The notes under the pieces are model-generated. The model saw only the letters and a list, made by a program, of their open reading frames with translations, was not told the DNA's origin and ran no database searches. Positions 1-10,992 of a DNA stretch of 64,000 bases are shown here, in pieces (position 1 is the stretch's first letter; each line of letters opens with the position of its first letter). Source of the DNA: Nocardioides agri (GTDB lineage Bacteria > Actinomycetota > Actinomycetes > Propionibacteriales > Nocardioidaceae). The position numbers were made by a program, and so were the translations under genes. The DNA is taken from the NCBI RefSeq assembly GCF_013778305.1, contig NZ_JACEIC010000002.1, forward strand, positions 1,057,708 through 1,121,707. The letters are read 5' to 3'.

Positions 1-1179
1 GCGCAGGCCGAAGTGATGGCGGCGGCGCGGAAGTTCGAGCTGGCCGCGACCTGGGCGGCGAGGCACCCGGCTCCGGTCACCGACCCGGTGGTCACCGACA
101 CGGGCGTGGTGGAGATGTACGGCGACCAGCCGGTCACCCTCGCCGGTGAGGGCGCGCCGGGGATGAGCGAGTTCGCGGTCGCGGAGTTCGCCGCCGCCAT
201 CGGGGTCTCCACCCGTGCCGGCCGGGACCTGATCGGTGCCGCGCTGGAGTGCCGCCACCGGCTGCCCCGGACCTGGGCGCGGGTGATGGCCGGTGAGGTG
301 CCGGTATGGAAGGTCCGCCGGCTCACCGAGCAGACCCACCGCCTCCCGCTGCCCGGCGCCGCCTACGTCGACCGGCACCTCGCCCCGGTCCTGGAGCAGT
401 GCTCGTTCGCGCAGATCGAACGCGCCGTCGAGACCGCGTGCGCACAGACCGAGGACGAGAAGGCCGAGCTCGACCGCCTCGACACCGCCGCCACCGAGTA
501 CGTCCAGATCCGCCTCGCGGACGCGCACCTCAACCACGGCCGCGTGCCCGTCGACGGGCTGCTGGACTACCCGGTCGCCCTCGCCCTCGAGCAGGCCCTC
601 CAGGCCGGCTCCCATCACCTGCTGGCCGAGCACCCCGACCTGAGCCTGGACCAGCGCCGCGCCCTCGCGCTCGGCCACCTCGCCGCCGGCGGGAGTGAGA
701 GTGCCGGTGTGGCGGAGGTGGTGATCTACACCCACCACACCCCGGCCGAGGGCCACGGCATCGTCGACGTCGAGAAGCTCGGCCACACCACCCTCGAGCA
801 GCTCACCGACTGGTGCCGCCACCTCGCCACCCGCGTGACCATCCGCCCGGTCCTCGACCTGGACACCGATCTGACCACCAACGCCTACACGCCCACCGCC
901 ACGCAGCGCGAGCAGGCGGTCCTGACCAACCCCACCTGCGTGTTCGCCCACTGCGCCAGGTCCGCCCGCGGCTGCGACCTCGACCACATCGAACCCTTCG
1001 ACGCCGGCGGCCTGACGACCTCCTGGAACTTGGCGCCCCTGTGTCGCCTGCATCATCGGATGAAGACCCACGGTCACTGGACCTACCGACGCCTCACCCG
1101 CACCCGCTTCGAGTGGACCAGCCCGTCGGGCGACGTCTACGACGTCGACCGCACCCTCACCAGACGACGAACCCGCTGA
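1..1179 (+). CDS. DUF222/HNH endonuclease-like protein (13E12 repeat family), 5' partial
   Basis: The frame is open to the first base of the window. The residues before the first possible start (A-Q-A-E-V-M) still look like the DUF222 N-terminus, so the true start probably lies upstream. The first roughly 270 visible residues are helical and charged, as in DUF222. The C-terminus carries an HNH nuclease motif: CDLDHIEPFDAGG, then NLAPLCRLHHRMKTHG, giving D-H, N and H. A C..C pair (CVFAHCARSARGC) precedes it and may bind zinc. Proteins of this type occur in many copies in actinobacterial genomes (13E12 repeat family of M. tuberculosis). Their cellular role is not settled; nuclease activity here is inferred from the motif. 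A hairpin just after the stop probably ends transcription. Confidence 0.85.
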   Translation, partial: AQAEVMAAARKFELAATWAARHPAPVTDPVVTDTGVVEMYGDQPVTLAGEGAPGMSEFAVAEFAAAIGVSTRAGRDLIGAALECRHRLPRTWARVMAGEVPVWKVRRLTEQTHRLPLPGAAYVDRHLAPVLEQCSFAQIERAVETACAQTEDEKAELDRLDTAATEYVQIRLADAHLNHGRVPVDGLLDYPVALALEQALQAGSHHLLAEHPDLSLDQRRALALGHLAAGGSESAGVAEVVIYTHHTPAEGHGIVDVEKLGHTTLEQLTDWCRHLATRVTIRPVLDLDTDLTTNAYTPTATQREQAVLTNPTCVFAHCARSARGCDLDHIEPFDAGGLTTSWNLAPLCRLHHRMKTHGHWTYRRLTRTRFEWTSPSGDVYDVDRTLTRRRTR

Positions 1180-1185
1180 CCAGCA

Positions 1186-1209
1186 CCCCACCGGCCACGG
1201 CTGGTGGGG
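1186..1209 (+). terminator. Hairpin after the HNH gene
   Basis: Seven nucleotides after the TGA stop, CCCCACC pairs with GGTGGGG, extended inward by G-T and G-C/C-G pairs around a short loop. There is no strong T-tract, which is usual for actinobacterial terminators. The rest of the gap to 1331 shows nothing I can assign. Confidence 0.5.
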
Positions 1210-1331
1210 CATTCGTCGTGTTCTCTCGGCGGTGACCACCGCACCAGGGCCCCAGCGGCGCACGAGCCAAGCGACCGCAACCACGTATCCCGTCCCCGCG
1301 TCACCGACGGCGACCACAGACCACCCCGACG

Positions 1332-2258
1332 TCATCCCCAGGCAGCGCTGAGCGGCAGCGAGCGGGGGCTGACGAAGTGACGCGGGGTCCCGTCGACCGG
1401 GTCGGGGTACTCGAGCTCGCTCGCGAGGAGCTGCAGCGGGCGGGTGAAGTCGTCGACGTCGACGTGGAGGTCGACCGGGTAGAGCGGGTCGTCGACGATG
1501 GGGGCGCCGAGGTGACGCAGGTGGAGGCGCAGCTGGTGGGTGCGGCCGGTGCGCGGACTCAGGCGATAGACCGCGAGGTCGCCGCGACGCTCCTCGAGCT
1601 CGACGAGGGTCTCGGCGTTGACCGGGGCGTCCGGGACGACCCGGGCGCGGCCGGTGCCGGGGATCGCCGTGATGTGGTTGCGGACGATCGTGGGTGACTC
1701 GAGCTCGGCGCGGTAGGGCGCCAGCGCGCGATAGGTCTTGCGGACCGTGCCGTCGGCGAACATCGACTGGTAGGCGCCGCGCCGCTCCTTGCCGATCGCG
1801 CAGAGGACGAGTCCGGAGGTGACCCGGTCCAGCCGGTGCATCGGGGTCAGGTCCGGCAGGTCGAGCTCGGCGCGCAGCCGCACCACGAGGCTCTGCGTGA
1901 CGTGCCGACCGCGGGGGACCGTCGAGAGGAACGCCGGCTTGTCGACGACCACGATCCGCTCGTCGCGGTGCACGACCGTCAGTGGCCCGGGGACGACGGG
2001 CTCCTCGCGCAGGTCGCGGTGGAACCACACGAACGTGTGCGGGCTGTAGGGATCGGCGTCGGCGACCGGCCGCGCATCGGCGTAGACGAACCGGTCCGTG
2101 GCCAGGAGCCGCTCGACGTCGACGCGGTGGTCCACGTGGTCGCGCAGCCACTCCCCCATCGTCCGCCACGGCTCCGGCCGCGCCGGGTCGCGGTGCGGGG
2201 TGCAGACCCACGCGGCGCTGAGCCCGTGCCGCAGCGGGAGCGGGGAACGGGGCGGCAC
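1332..2258 (-). CDS. RluA-family RNA pseudouridine synthase
   Basis: A 308-residue protein with the RluA-family catalytic motif HRLDRVTSG, whose aspartate is the expected nucleophile in uridine-to-pseudouridine isomerisation, plus the family motif RTHQLRLHL near the C-terminus. Domains of this type modify rRNA or tRNA; the target site cannot be told from sequence. The N-terminal 80 or so residues replace the usual S4 domain and include a WFHRDL segment. The start is taken as the GTG at 2258; no clear Shine-Dalgarno sequence was seen. It lies downstream of sdhB on the same strand with 44 bases between, so it could be read through from the sdh operon. Confidence 0.85.
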   Translation of the reverse strand: MPPRSPLPLRHGLSAAWVCTPHRDPARPEPWRTMGEWLRDHVDHRVDVERLLATDRFVYADARPVADADPYSPHTFVWFHRDLREEPVVPGPLTVVHRDERIVVVDKPAFLSTVPRGRHVTQSLVVRLRAELDLPDLTPMHRLDRVTSGLVLCAIGKERRGAYQSMFADGTVRKTYRALAPYRAELESPTIVRNHITAIPGTGRARVVPDAPVNAETLVELEERRGDLAVYRLSPRTGRTHQLRLHLRHLGAPIVDDPLYPVDLHVDVDDFTRPLQLLASELEYPDPVDGTPRHFVSPRSLPLSAAWG

Positions 2259-2302
2259 ACCCGGATCCTACGGACCGGGTGGGGCCGGGCCGGGTCTGGC
2301 GC

Positions 2303-3079
2303 TCAGACCTCGGTGCGGCCGTCGTTGTCCTTGTTGCGGATCCCGATCTTGTTGCCGAGCCAGACCAGCGGGTCGTACTTGCGGTCCACGACCCGCTCCT
2401 TCATCGGGATGATCGCGTTGTCGGTGATCTTGATGCCCTCGGGGCAGACCTCCGTGCAGCACTTGGTGATGTTGCACATGCCGAGGCCGGCGGCACCCTG
2501 AGCGAGCGCCCGGCGGTCGTGGGTGTCGAGCGGGTGCATGTCGAGCTCGGCGTACCGGAGGAAGAAGCGCGGGCCGGCGAACGCGGGCTTGTTGTCCTCG
2601 TGGTCGCGGACGACGTGGCAGGTGTTCTGGCACAGGAAGCACTCGATGCACTTGCGGAACTCCTGGCCCCGCTCGACGTCGATCTGCGCCATCCGGCGCT
2701 TGCCGTCGGCGTCGCGCGGGCCGAGCTCGGCGTACGGCAGCTCCTTGGCCTTCTCGTAGTTGTAGGAGACGTCCGTGACGAGGTCGCGGATGACCGGGAA
2801 GGTCCGCATCGGGGTCACCGTGATCGTCTCGGCGGGGTCGAAGTCCGAGAGCCGGGTCATGCACAGCAGCTTGGGACGGCCGTTGATCTCGGCCGAGCAG
2901 GAGCCGCACTTGCCGGCCTTGCAGTTCCACCGGATCGCGAGGTCGCCGGCCTGGGTGGCCTGGACCCGGTGCAGGGCATCGAGCACGACCTCGCCCTCGG
3001 AGACCTCCACCTCGTAGTCGCCGAGGTCGCCGCCGGACTGGTCGCCGCGCCAGATCCGCATCTTCAGCGTGTAGCCCAT
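2303..3079 (-). CDS. sdhB: Succinate dehydrogenase/fumarate reductase iron-sulfur subunit (Sdh1 type)
   Basis: A 258-residue SdhB/FrdB protein that passes electrons from the flavoprotein to the membrane quinone site. An N-terminal plant-type ferredoxin domain holds the [2Fe-2S] cysteines C53, C58, C61 and C73. The C-terminal half holds CIECFLCQNTC (C144, C147, C150, C154) and MCNITKCCTEVCP (C202, C207/208, C212), for the [4Fe-4S] and [3Fe-4S] clusters. It is the last gene of a C-A-B operon, 25 bases after sdhA. Operon order and sequence character resemble mycobacterial Sdh1 (Rv0247c-Rv0249c); that assignment is from memory of the family. A second, different SdhB lies at 10249-10992. Confidence 0.95.
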   Translation of the reverse strand: MGYTLKMRIWRGDQSGGDLGDYEVEVSEGEVVLDALHRVQATQAGDLAIRWNCKAGKCGSCSAEINGRPKLLCMTRLSDFDPAETITVTPMRTFPVIRDLVTDVSYNYEKAKELPYAELGPRDADGKRRMAQIDVERGQEFRKCIECFLCQNTCHVVRDHEDNKPAFAGPRFFLRYAELDMHPLDTHDRRALAQGAAGLGMCNITKCCTEVCPEGIKITDNAIIPMKERVVDRKYDPLVWLGNKIGIRNKDNDGRTEV

Positions 3080-3104
3080 GTCGCGCTCTCCCTCTCAGTC
3101 GAAC

Positions 3105-4955
3105 TCAGTCGAAGTACTTCTTGAGCTCGTCCGGCATCACCGGGAGCGGCTTCTCGGACAGTTCCACGCCGGTGCCGGCGGCGTCGAGGGTGACCACGAG
3201 GTTCTTCTTGCCCCACACCTCGTTGTCGGTCTGCGGGAAGTCGTCGCGGGTGTGTCCCCCGCGCGACTCCTCCCGGGCGAGGGCCGCCTTCGCGATCGCC
3301 TCGGAGACGATCAGCATGTTGCGCAGATCGATCGAGAGGTGCCAGCCGGGGTTGTACTGCCGGTGCCCCTCGACGACCATGCCCTTCGCCCGCTCCTTGA
3401 AGGCCTCGATCTCCACGAGCGACGACTCGAGCTCGGCGGCGGTGCGGATGATGCCGACCAGGTCGTTCATCGACTGCTGGAGGTCCTGCTGGATGGAGTA
3501 GGGGTTCTCCCCGCCCTCCACCTCGAACGGCGCCAGCGCGCTCGCCGACGCCGCCTTCACGTCGTCCTCGTCGACCGCCGGCCGGGCGGGCAGGCCCGCG
3601 GCGTACGCCGCCGCCGCCTCGCCGGCCCGCTTGCCGAAGACCAGGAGGTCGCCGAGCGAGTTGCCACCGAGCCGGTTGGAGCCGTGCATGCCGCCGGAGC
3701 ACTCGCCCACGGCGTACAGCCCGGTGACCGCGCTCTCCTGCGTGTCCGCGTCGACCTCGACGCCGCCCATGACGTAGTGGCAGGTCGGCCCGATCTCCAT
3801 CGGCTCGGCGGTGATGTCGACGTCGGCCAGCTCCTTGAACTGGTGGTACATCGACGGCAGCCGCTTGCGGATGAACTCCGGGGACCGCCGCGAAGCGATG
3901 TCGAGGAAGATGCCGCCGTGCGGTGACCCCCGTCCGGCCTTGATCTCGGAGTTGATCGCGCGGGCGACCTCGTCACGCGGCAGCAGCTCGGGTGGCCGGC
4001 GGTTGTTCTTCTTGTCCTCGTACCAGCGGTCCGCCTCCTCCTCGGTGTCGGCCGTCTCCGAGCGGAAGAACTCCGGGATGTAGTCGAACATGAAGCGCTT
4101 GCCCTCGGAGTTGCGCAGGATGCCGCCGTCGCCGCGCACCGACTCGGTGACCAGCAGCCCCTTCACCGAGGGCGGCCAGACCATGCCGGTCGGGTGGAAC
4201 TGCACGAACTCCATGTTGATGAGCGCGGCACCCGCGCGGAGCGCGAGCGCGTGCCCGTCGCCGGTGTACTCCCACGAGTTCGAGGTGACCTTGAAGGACT
4301 TGCCGATGCCGCCGGTCGCGAGGATCACCGTCGGGGCCTCGAAGGTGATGAACCGGCCGGACTCCCGCCAGTAGCCGAAGGCGCCGGACACCCGGCCGTC
4401 GTCCTTCAGCACCTCGGTGATCGTGCACTCCATGAACACGTCGATGCCGAGCTGCACGGTGCGCTGCTGGAGCGTGCGGATCATCTCCAGTCCCGTGCGG
4501 TCGCCGACGTGCGCGAGCCGCGCGTACTTGTGGCCGCCGAAGTCGCGCTGCGAGATCAGCCCGTCCTCGGTGCGGTCGAAGAGCGCGCCCCAGTCCTCGA
4601 GCTCCTGCACCCGCTCGGGCGCCTCCTGGGCGTGCAGCTGAGCCATCCGCCAGTTGTTCAGCATCTTCCCGCCACGCATGGTGTCGCGGAAGTGCACCTC
4701 CCAGTTGTCCTCGGGCCACCGGTTGCCCATCGCGGCGGCGATGCCGCCCTCGGCCATCACCGTGTGCGCCTTGCCGAGCAGCGACTTGCAGACCACCGCG
4801 GTCCGAGCGCCCGCCTCGTGGGCGGCGATGGCCGCGCGCAGGCCGGCGCCGCCGGCACCGACCACGACCACGTCGTACTGGTGGCGCTCCATGCCGCCCT
4901 CGCTGGTGCCGGACATCTCGTTGCCGGTCATCGGGTGCCGGGTCGACTCAGTCAT
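3105..4955 (-). CDS. sdhA: Succinate dehydrogenase/fumarate reductase flavoprotein subunit (Sdh1 type)
   Basis: A 616-residue flavoprotein that oxidises succinate to fumarate on the cytoplasmic face. The dinucleotide-binding motif VVVGAGGAGLRAAIAAHEAG lies near residue 30. The segment KAHTVMAEGGIAAAM holds the histidine to which FAD is normally attached covalently. HPTGM and the C-terminal NRLGGNSLGDLLVFG region are further family blocks. The ATG directly abuts the TAG of the membrane subunit, and GAGG of the upstream gene end serves as ribosome site, so the two are translationally coupled. Several in-frame methionines occur in the first 22 residues; the first is chosen because of that coupling. 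It is shorter than the 675-residue paralogue at 8225-10252 and belongs to another branch of the family. Confidence 0.95.
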   Translation of the reverse strand: MTESTRHPMTGNEMSGTSEGGMERHQYDVVVVGAGGAGLRAAIAAHEAGARTAVVCKSLLGKAHTVMAEGGIAAAMGNRWPEDNWEVHFRDTMRGGKMLNNWRMAQLHAQEAPERVQELEDWGALFDRTEDGLISQRDFGGHKYARLAHVGDRTGLEMIRTLQQRTVQLGIDVFMECTITEVLKDDGRVSGAFGYWRESGRFITFEAPTVILATGGIGKSFKVTSNSWEYTGDGHALALRAGAALINMEFVQFHPTGMVWPPSVKGLLVTESVRGDGGILRNSEGKRFMFDYIPEFFRSETADTEEEADRWYEDKKNNRRPPELLPRDEVARAINSEIKAGRGSPHGGIFLDIASRRSPEFIRKRLPSMYHQFKELADVDITAEPMEIGPTCHYVMGGVEVDADTQESAVTGLYAVGECSGGMHGSNRLGGNSLGDLLVFGKRAGEAAAAYAAGLPARPAVDEDDVKAASASALAPFEVEGGENPYSIQQDLQQSMNDLVGIIRTAAELESSLVEIEAFKERAKGMVVEGHRQYNPGWHLSIDLRNMLIVSEAIAKAALAREESRGGHTRDDFPQTDNEVWGKKNLVVTLDAAGTGVELSEKPLPVMPDELKKYFD

Positions 4956-5753
4956 CTAGAAGAACCTCAGGTCGTCGATCGTGCCGGTCGCCAGCAGGTA
5001 GATGTAGAAGTCGGTCAGCGCGACCGAGAACAGGGAGTACCAGGCCCACCTGGCGTGCTGGCCGTTGAGCTTGGAGACCCAGCCCCAGAGCCGGTAGCGG
5101 ACCGGGTGCTTGGAGAAGTGCCGGAGCCGGCCGCCCATGATGTGCCGGCAGGAGTGGCAGCCGAGGGTGTAGAGCCAGATGAACACGACGTTGACCAGCA
5201 TGATCAGGGTGCCCAGACCCATGTGGATGCCGTCGGACTCACCCTCGGCCGGCCCGAACGCCAGCAGGACGTCGTAGGTGAGGATGCAGGCCACCACGAC
5301 CGCGGCGTACCAGAACCAGCGGTGGACGTTCTGGGCGAGCAGCGGGAACCGGGTCTCCCCGGTGTACTTCCCGTGCGGCTCTGCGACCGCGCAGGCCGGC
5401 GGGGAGAGCCAGAACGCGCGGTAGTAGGCCTTGCGGTAGTAGTAGCAGGTCAGCCGGAAGCCGAGCGGGAAGACCAGGATGAGCAGCGCGGGCGAGAGCG
5501 GCCACCCGCCGAACGGCTGCCCGAAGTCGGAGGAGCCCGGCACGCACTCGTTGCTGAGGCACGGCGAGTAGAACGGCGACAGGTACGGCTCCGAGAAGTA
5601 GTTCTCGCCGGAGAAGGCCCGCCAGGTCGAGTAGACGATGAAGGCGACGAAGACCACGAACGTCGCCGTCGGGGCCAGCCACCATCGATCGGCGCGGAGC
5701 GTCTTCACGTCGATGCGGGCCCGGGTGGGCCCGTTCACGCCTGTCGTAGCCAA
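4956..5753 (-). CDS. sdhC: Succinate dehydrogenase membrane anchor subunit (Sdh1 type)
   Basis: A hydrophobic protein of 265 residues with about five membrane segments, first gene of the minus-strand sdhC-A-B operon. It does not look like the b558 anchor at 7514; the size and the dense WFWYAAVVVACILTYDVLLAF-like segments recall Rv0249c of mycobacterial Sdh1. Histidines in the second half (NVHRWFW, GCHSCRHIMGG, NGQHARW) could ligate haem. I place the start at a TTG at 5753 (LATTGVNGP) because GGAGG sits six bases upstream; a frame extension to a GTG/ATG further up exists but lacks a ribosome site. The 115 bases to the GH16 gene must hold the operon promoter; no clear -35/-10 pair was found. 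Confidence 0.8.
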   Translation of the reverse strand: MATTGVNGPTRARIDVKTLRADRWWLAPTATFVVFVAFIVYSTWRAFSGENYFSEPYLSPFYSPCLSNECVPGSSDFGQPFGGWPLSPALLILVFPLGFRLTCYYYRKAYYRAFWLSPPACAVAEPHGKYTGETRFPLLAQNVHRWFWYAAVVVACILTYDVLLAFGPAEGESDGIHMGLGTLIMLVNVVFIWLYTLGCHSCRHIMGGRLRHFSKHPVRYRLWGWVSKLNGQHARWAWYSLFSVALTDFYIYLLATGTIDDLRFF

Positions 5754-5868
5754 TCGCCACCTCCGGTGGGTCGGGTGTGCCCCGCTGCGTGCTACGGCAG
5801 TTTGCACACTCCGGACCCAATGTGAAAGGGGCCACTCCGAAGTCGGAGAACCTGTTGCACTTCGCAGG

Positions 5869-7365
5869 TCACTCCTCGTAGACCGCGACCCAGTCCACCT
5901 TCACGACGTACGCCGCCTGGCCGGCGGCCGTGTCGAGGTCGCGCAGGTTCTCCTGGTTCCAGTCGCGGACCAGGTTGCTCAGCACCACCCGACCGGGGTT
6001 GTAGGCGCTCTGGTCCTGCACCGAGCCGACGAGGTTGCCGTCGACGTAGAAGTCGTAGCCGGAGGCGGTCCAGTGGACGGCGTACACGTGGTAGGCGTCC
6101 TCCGCGCTCTGGTAGCGCGGGCCGATGGGGAACTCCCGGCCCACGAGCGGGTCGGGGTAGCGGAACCGCTGCGGGCTGGACCGGAAGCTGCTGCCGTCGG
6201 CGTCCCAGTTGGCGGTGATGCTGTCACCCCACAGCGACGCACCGGTGTACTCGGCGATGTCGGTCTCCGCGCTGCCCCGGCCGTAGCCCTCCGCGCTCAG
6301 CCAGAACGCGCCGTAGCTGCCCTTGCCGCTCTGGAACTTCACCCGGGCGACGAACCAGCCCCGGGCCTGGGTGAAGGTCGTGCTCTGGACGTGGCCCTGG
6401 AGGACGTGCTGGAGCGGCCCGTTCTCCGGGTCGCCCTGGGTGCACGGCTCCGGGGCGTCGGGGTCGGGCAGCACCCCGAGCGCCAGCACCCCGCCCGCGA
6501 CCTTCCGCGCTGCCGGGGACGCCTTGGCGCACATCGTGGTCGCGCCGGCGCCGTAGACGTCCTGGCCGGGGCGGTCGATCCAGTTCGCGGGGTCGAACGT
6601 GTCGAACTCGTCGAGGAACGTCGGCGTCCGGGCCGGCGTCCCGGCCAAGCCCCCCGCCAGGCTGGTCTGCTCGGCGACGCCGTGCCAGGCCGGAGCGACC
6701 GCCTTGTACTCCCCGCCCTCCCAGGCCCGGAAGTAGGCGTGGCCCTGCGCGTCGGTCTCGACGGACTCCCAGGGCTGCCACTGCTCCTGGCTCCCTGGTG
6801 GACGCTGGTAGACCTCGACCGGACGGCCCGCCCGGGCCGGCGACACCGTGACCACGCCGCGGGCCGCAGCGGCCGACATGGGCGCGGGGCGGGTGCCGGG
6901 GTCGATGAGCCGCGGCTGCACGAGCACGCCGACCGTCTGCGGGACCAGCTGCACCTCGCGGGGCTCGGACACGACGGGGTCGTCGAGCGCGCCGGGGTCG
7001 ACGTACGTGCGGAACGTCGAGGTGCCCTCGACCTCGTCGAGCGTCAGCGCGGGGAACGAGTAGGTGCCGTGGTGCCGGGTGTCCGTGCTGCCCACCTCGA
7101 CCCACTCCCCCGACTCCTTCTCCTGCCGCTGCAGGTGGACCGGCAAGCCGGTGAGCGAGGCGCCCTCGATGCTGGCCCGACCACGGATGCGGAACGGCTC
7201 CCCCGGCATGCGGGTCTCGGGCGCCCGCATCTGCACCCCCGTCCGGGTGGCCGCGGGTCCCGGCCCGGCGGGCGGCGCCTCGTCGCTCAGCACGGTCACG
7301 ACGCTCACCATCGTCGCCGACGCGACGACGGCGGCTGCGGCCGCCACGACGATCCACGTGCGCAT
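5869..7365 (-). CDS. Secreted/anchored glycoside hydrolase family 16 protein
   Basis: A 498-residue exported protein. Residues 1-27 are a hydrophobic signal or anchor. Residues 30-250 form two beta-rich regions that look Ig-like (LPVHLQRQEKESGEW and RPVEVYQRPPGSQEQW have the same layout). The C-terminal 250 residues are a GH16 domain, with FLDEF opening it and the catalytic motif E367-T-D369-I-A-E372 (ExDxxE). GH16 enzymes cleave beta-1,3 or beta-1,3-1,4 glucans and related polysaccharides; the substrate cannot be fixed here. The gene stands alone between two sdh operons. It fires away from the plus-strand sdhC and ends 115 bases before the minus-strand sdhC start. Confidence 0.85.
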   Translation of the reverse strand: MRTWIVVAAAAAVVASATMVSVVTVLSDEAPPAGPGPAATRTGVQMRAPETRMPGEPFRIRGRASIEGASLTGLPVHLQRQEKESGEWVEVGSTDTRHHGTYSFPALTLDEVEGTSTFRTYVDPGALDDPVVSEPREVQLVPQTVGVLVQPRLIDPGTRPAPMSAAAARGVVTVSPARAGRPVEVYQRPPGSQEQWQPWESVETDAQGHAYFRAWEGGEYKAVAPAWHGVAEQTSLAGGLAGTPARTPTFLDEFDTFDPANWIDRPGQDVYGAGATTMCAKASPAARKVAGGVLALGVLPDPDAPEPCTQGDPENGPLQHVLQGHVQSTTFTQARGWFVARVKFQSGKGSYGAFWLSAEGYGRGSAETDIAEYTGASLWGDSITANWDADGSSFRSSPQRFRYPDPLVGREFPIGPRYQSAEDAYHVYAVHWTASGYDFYVDGNLVGSVQDQSAYNPGRVVLSNLVRDWNQENLRDLDTAAGQAAYVVKVDWVAVYEE

Positions 7366-7499
7366 CAGTTCGGGAAGCCTTCCATCGATGTCCGCCGGTC
7401 ATCTCCCATCTTGCAGACGCGGCGAAACGGGAGGGTCACCGGCCGGTAACGGGGTGTAAGTCACACTCACCCGGGCACCGAGGTCCGGTCGGCTGCGGG

Positions 7500-7514
7500 T
7501 AGCGTGGCCCTTTG
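7500..7514 (+). promoter_or_regulatory. -10 element for a likely leaderless sdhC transcript
   Basis: TAGCGT at 7500-7505 fits the actinobacterial -10 pattern TANNNT and lies eight bases before the GTG start of sdhC at 7514. No Shine-Dalgarno sequence is present in between, so transcription probably starts at or next to the start codon. No good -35 is visible. Confidence 0.45.
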
Positions 7515-8215
7515 TGGCAACGACGACCTTGGTGAGGGATGCGCGGGCGTCGCGCTCGACGATCACCCTCAAGCTCCTGATGGCTGCGAGCGGCCTCCTC
7601 TTCATCCTGTTCGTGCTCCTGCACATGTACGGGAACCTCAAGGCCTTCTCGGGCCACGACGCGTACAACGAGTACGCCGAGCACCTGCGGACCCTCGGGG
7701 AGCCGATGCTCCCCTTCGAGGGATTCCTGTGGATCCAGCGCACGACGCTGGTCGTGGCGCTGGTCGTGCACGTGTACGCCGCCGCGACGCTCTGGCGGCG
7801 GGCCCGCGGGGCGCGCACGCAGCGGTACGTGATGAAGAAGAACCTCGCGTCGTCGTTCTCCTCCCGCTGGATGCGCTGGGGTGGCCTGACCATCCTGCTG
7901 TTCCTGATCTGGCACCTCGTCCAGTTCAGCTTCGGCAAGGTCAACGTCGCCGGCGGCGAGACCAACGACCCCTACAACCTCCTGGTCGACACGTTCGAGA
8001 CCTGGTGGATGACGCTGATCTACCTCGCGGCGATGTTCGCGCTCGGCATGCACCTGCACCACGGCACCTGGAGCGCCGCGCAGACCCTCGGCCTGACCAA
8101 CAACGTTCGCGCCCGGCGCAACGCCAAGTCGCTCGGCTGGATCCTCGCCGTGGTGATCGCCGGCGGCTTCTCCCTCGTCCCGATCTGCGTCCTCGCGGGC
8201 GTCATCACCAAGTAA
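7514..8215 (+). CDS. sdhC: Succinate dehydrogenase cytochrome b558-type membrane subunit
   Basis: A 233-residue membrane protein with about five transmembrane helices, matching the single-subunit anchors of Bacillus/Corynebacterium-type succinate:menaquinone oxidoreductase. Histidines in FVLLHMYGNL, ALVVHVYAA, LIWHLVQFSF and LGMHLHHGTW fall within helices and are the expected haem b ligands. It starts with GTG at 7514, without a ribosome site. It leads an operon followed nine bases later by sdhA and then sdhB. A different anchor subunit for the second complex lies at 4956-5753. Confidence 0.92.
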   Translation: MATTTLVRDARASRSTITLKLLMAASGLLFILFVLLHMYGNLKAFSGHDAYNEYAEHLRTLGEPMLPFEGFLWIQRTTLVVALVVHVYAAATLWRRARGARTQRYVMKKNLASSFSSRWMRWGGLTILLFLIWHLVQFSFGKVNVAGGETNDPYNLLVDTFETWWMTLIYLAAMFALGMHLHHGTWSAAQTLGLTNNVRARRNAKSLGWILAVVIAGGFSLVPICVLAGVITK

Positions 8216-8224
8216 GGGCCTTTC

Positions 8225-10248
<2,024 letters not shown>

Positions 10249-10252
<4 letters not shown>

Positions 10253-10992
10253 AGGTCACCCTCAAGATCTGGCGCCAGCCGGACGCCGCGTCCAAGGGCG
10301 CGATGCACACCTACGAGCTGGACGGCGTCTCCTCCGACATGTCGTTCCTCGAGATGCTCGACGTGCTCAACGAGGACCTCATCGCCAAGGGCGAGGACCC
10401 GGTCGCGTTCGACTCCGACTGCCGCGAGGGCATCTGTGGCATGTGCGGCCTGATGATCAACGGCCAGGCGCACGGCCCGGAGGTCACCACCACCTGCCAG
10501 CTGCACATGCGGTCCTTCAAGGACGGCGACGAGATCGTCATCGAGCCGTGGCGCTCCGACGCGTTCCCCGTCATCAAGGACCTGGTCGTCGACCGCAGCG
10601 CCTTCGACCGGATCATCCAGGCCGGCGGCTACATCTCGGTCAACACCGGCTCGGCCCCCGAGGCGCACTCGGTCCCGGTCCCGCGCGACGACGCGATCCG
10701 CGCGTTCAACGTGGCGACCTGCATCGGCTGCGGCGCCTGCGTCGCCGCCTGCCCCAACGGCTCGGCGTCGCTCTTCATGGGTGCCAAGATCACCCACCTC
10801 GGCGAGCTGCCGCAGGGCCAGCCGGAGCGCGACACCCGCGTCGTCGGCATGGTCGCGCAGCACGACGCCGAGGGCTTCGGTGGCTGCACCAACATCGGTG
10901 AGTGCACGGCCGCGTGCCCCAAGGAGATCCCGCTCGACGTGATCTCCCGCCTCAACTGGGACCTGCACGCCGCCCTGCGGCACGGCCGCTGA
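10249..10992 (+). CDS. sdhB: Succinate dehydrogenase iron-sulfur subunit (b558 type)
   Basis: A 247-residue iron-sulfur protein. The [2Fe-2S] site uses C58, C63, C66 and C83. The C-terminal clusters use [12 protein letters not shown] (C158, C161, C164, C168) and [12 protein letters not shown] (C213, C219, C223). It starts with GTG in a four-base overlap with the sdhA stop. Its last 41 bases overlap the end of the convergent yihY-like gene on the other strand, so the two transcripts are complementary at their 3' ends. Confidence 0.95.
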
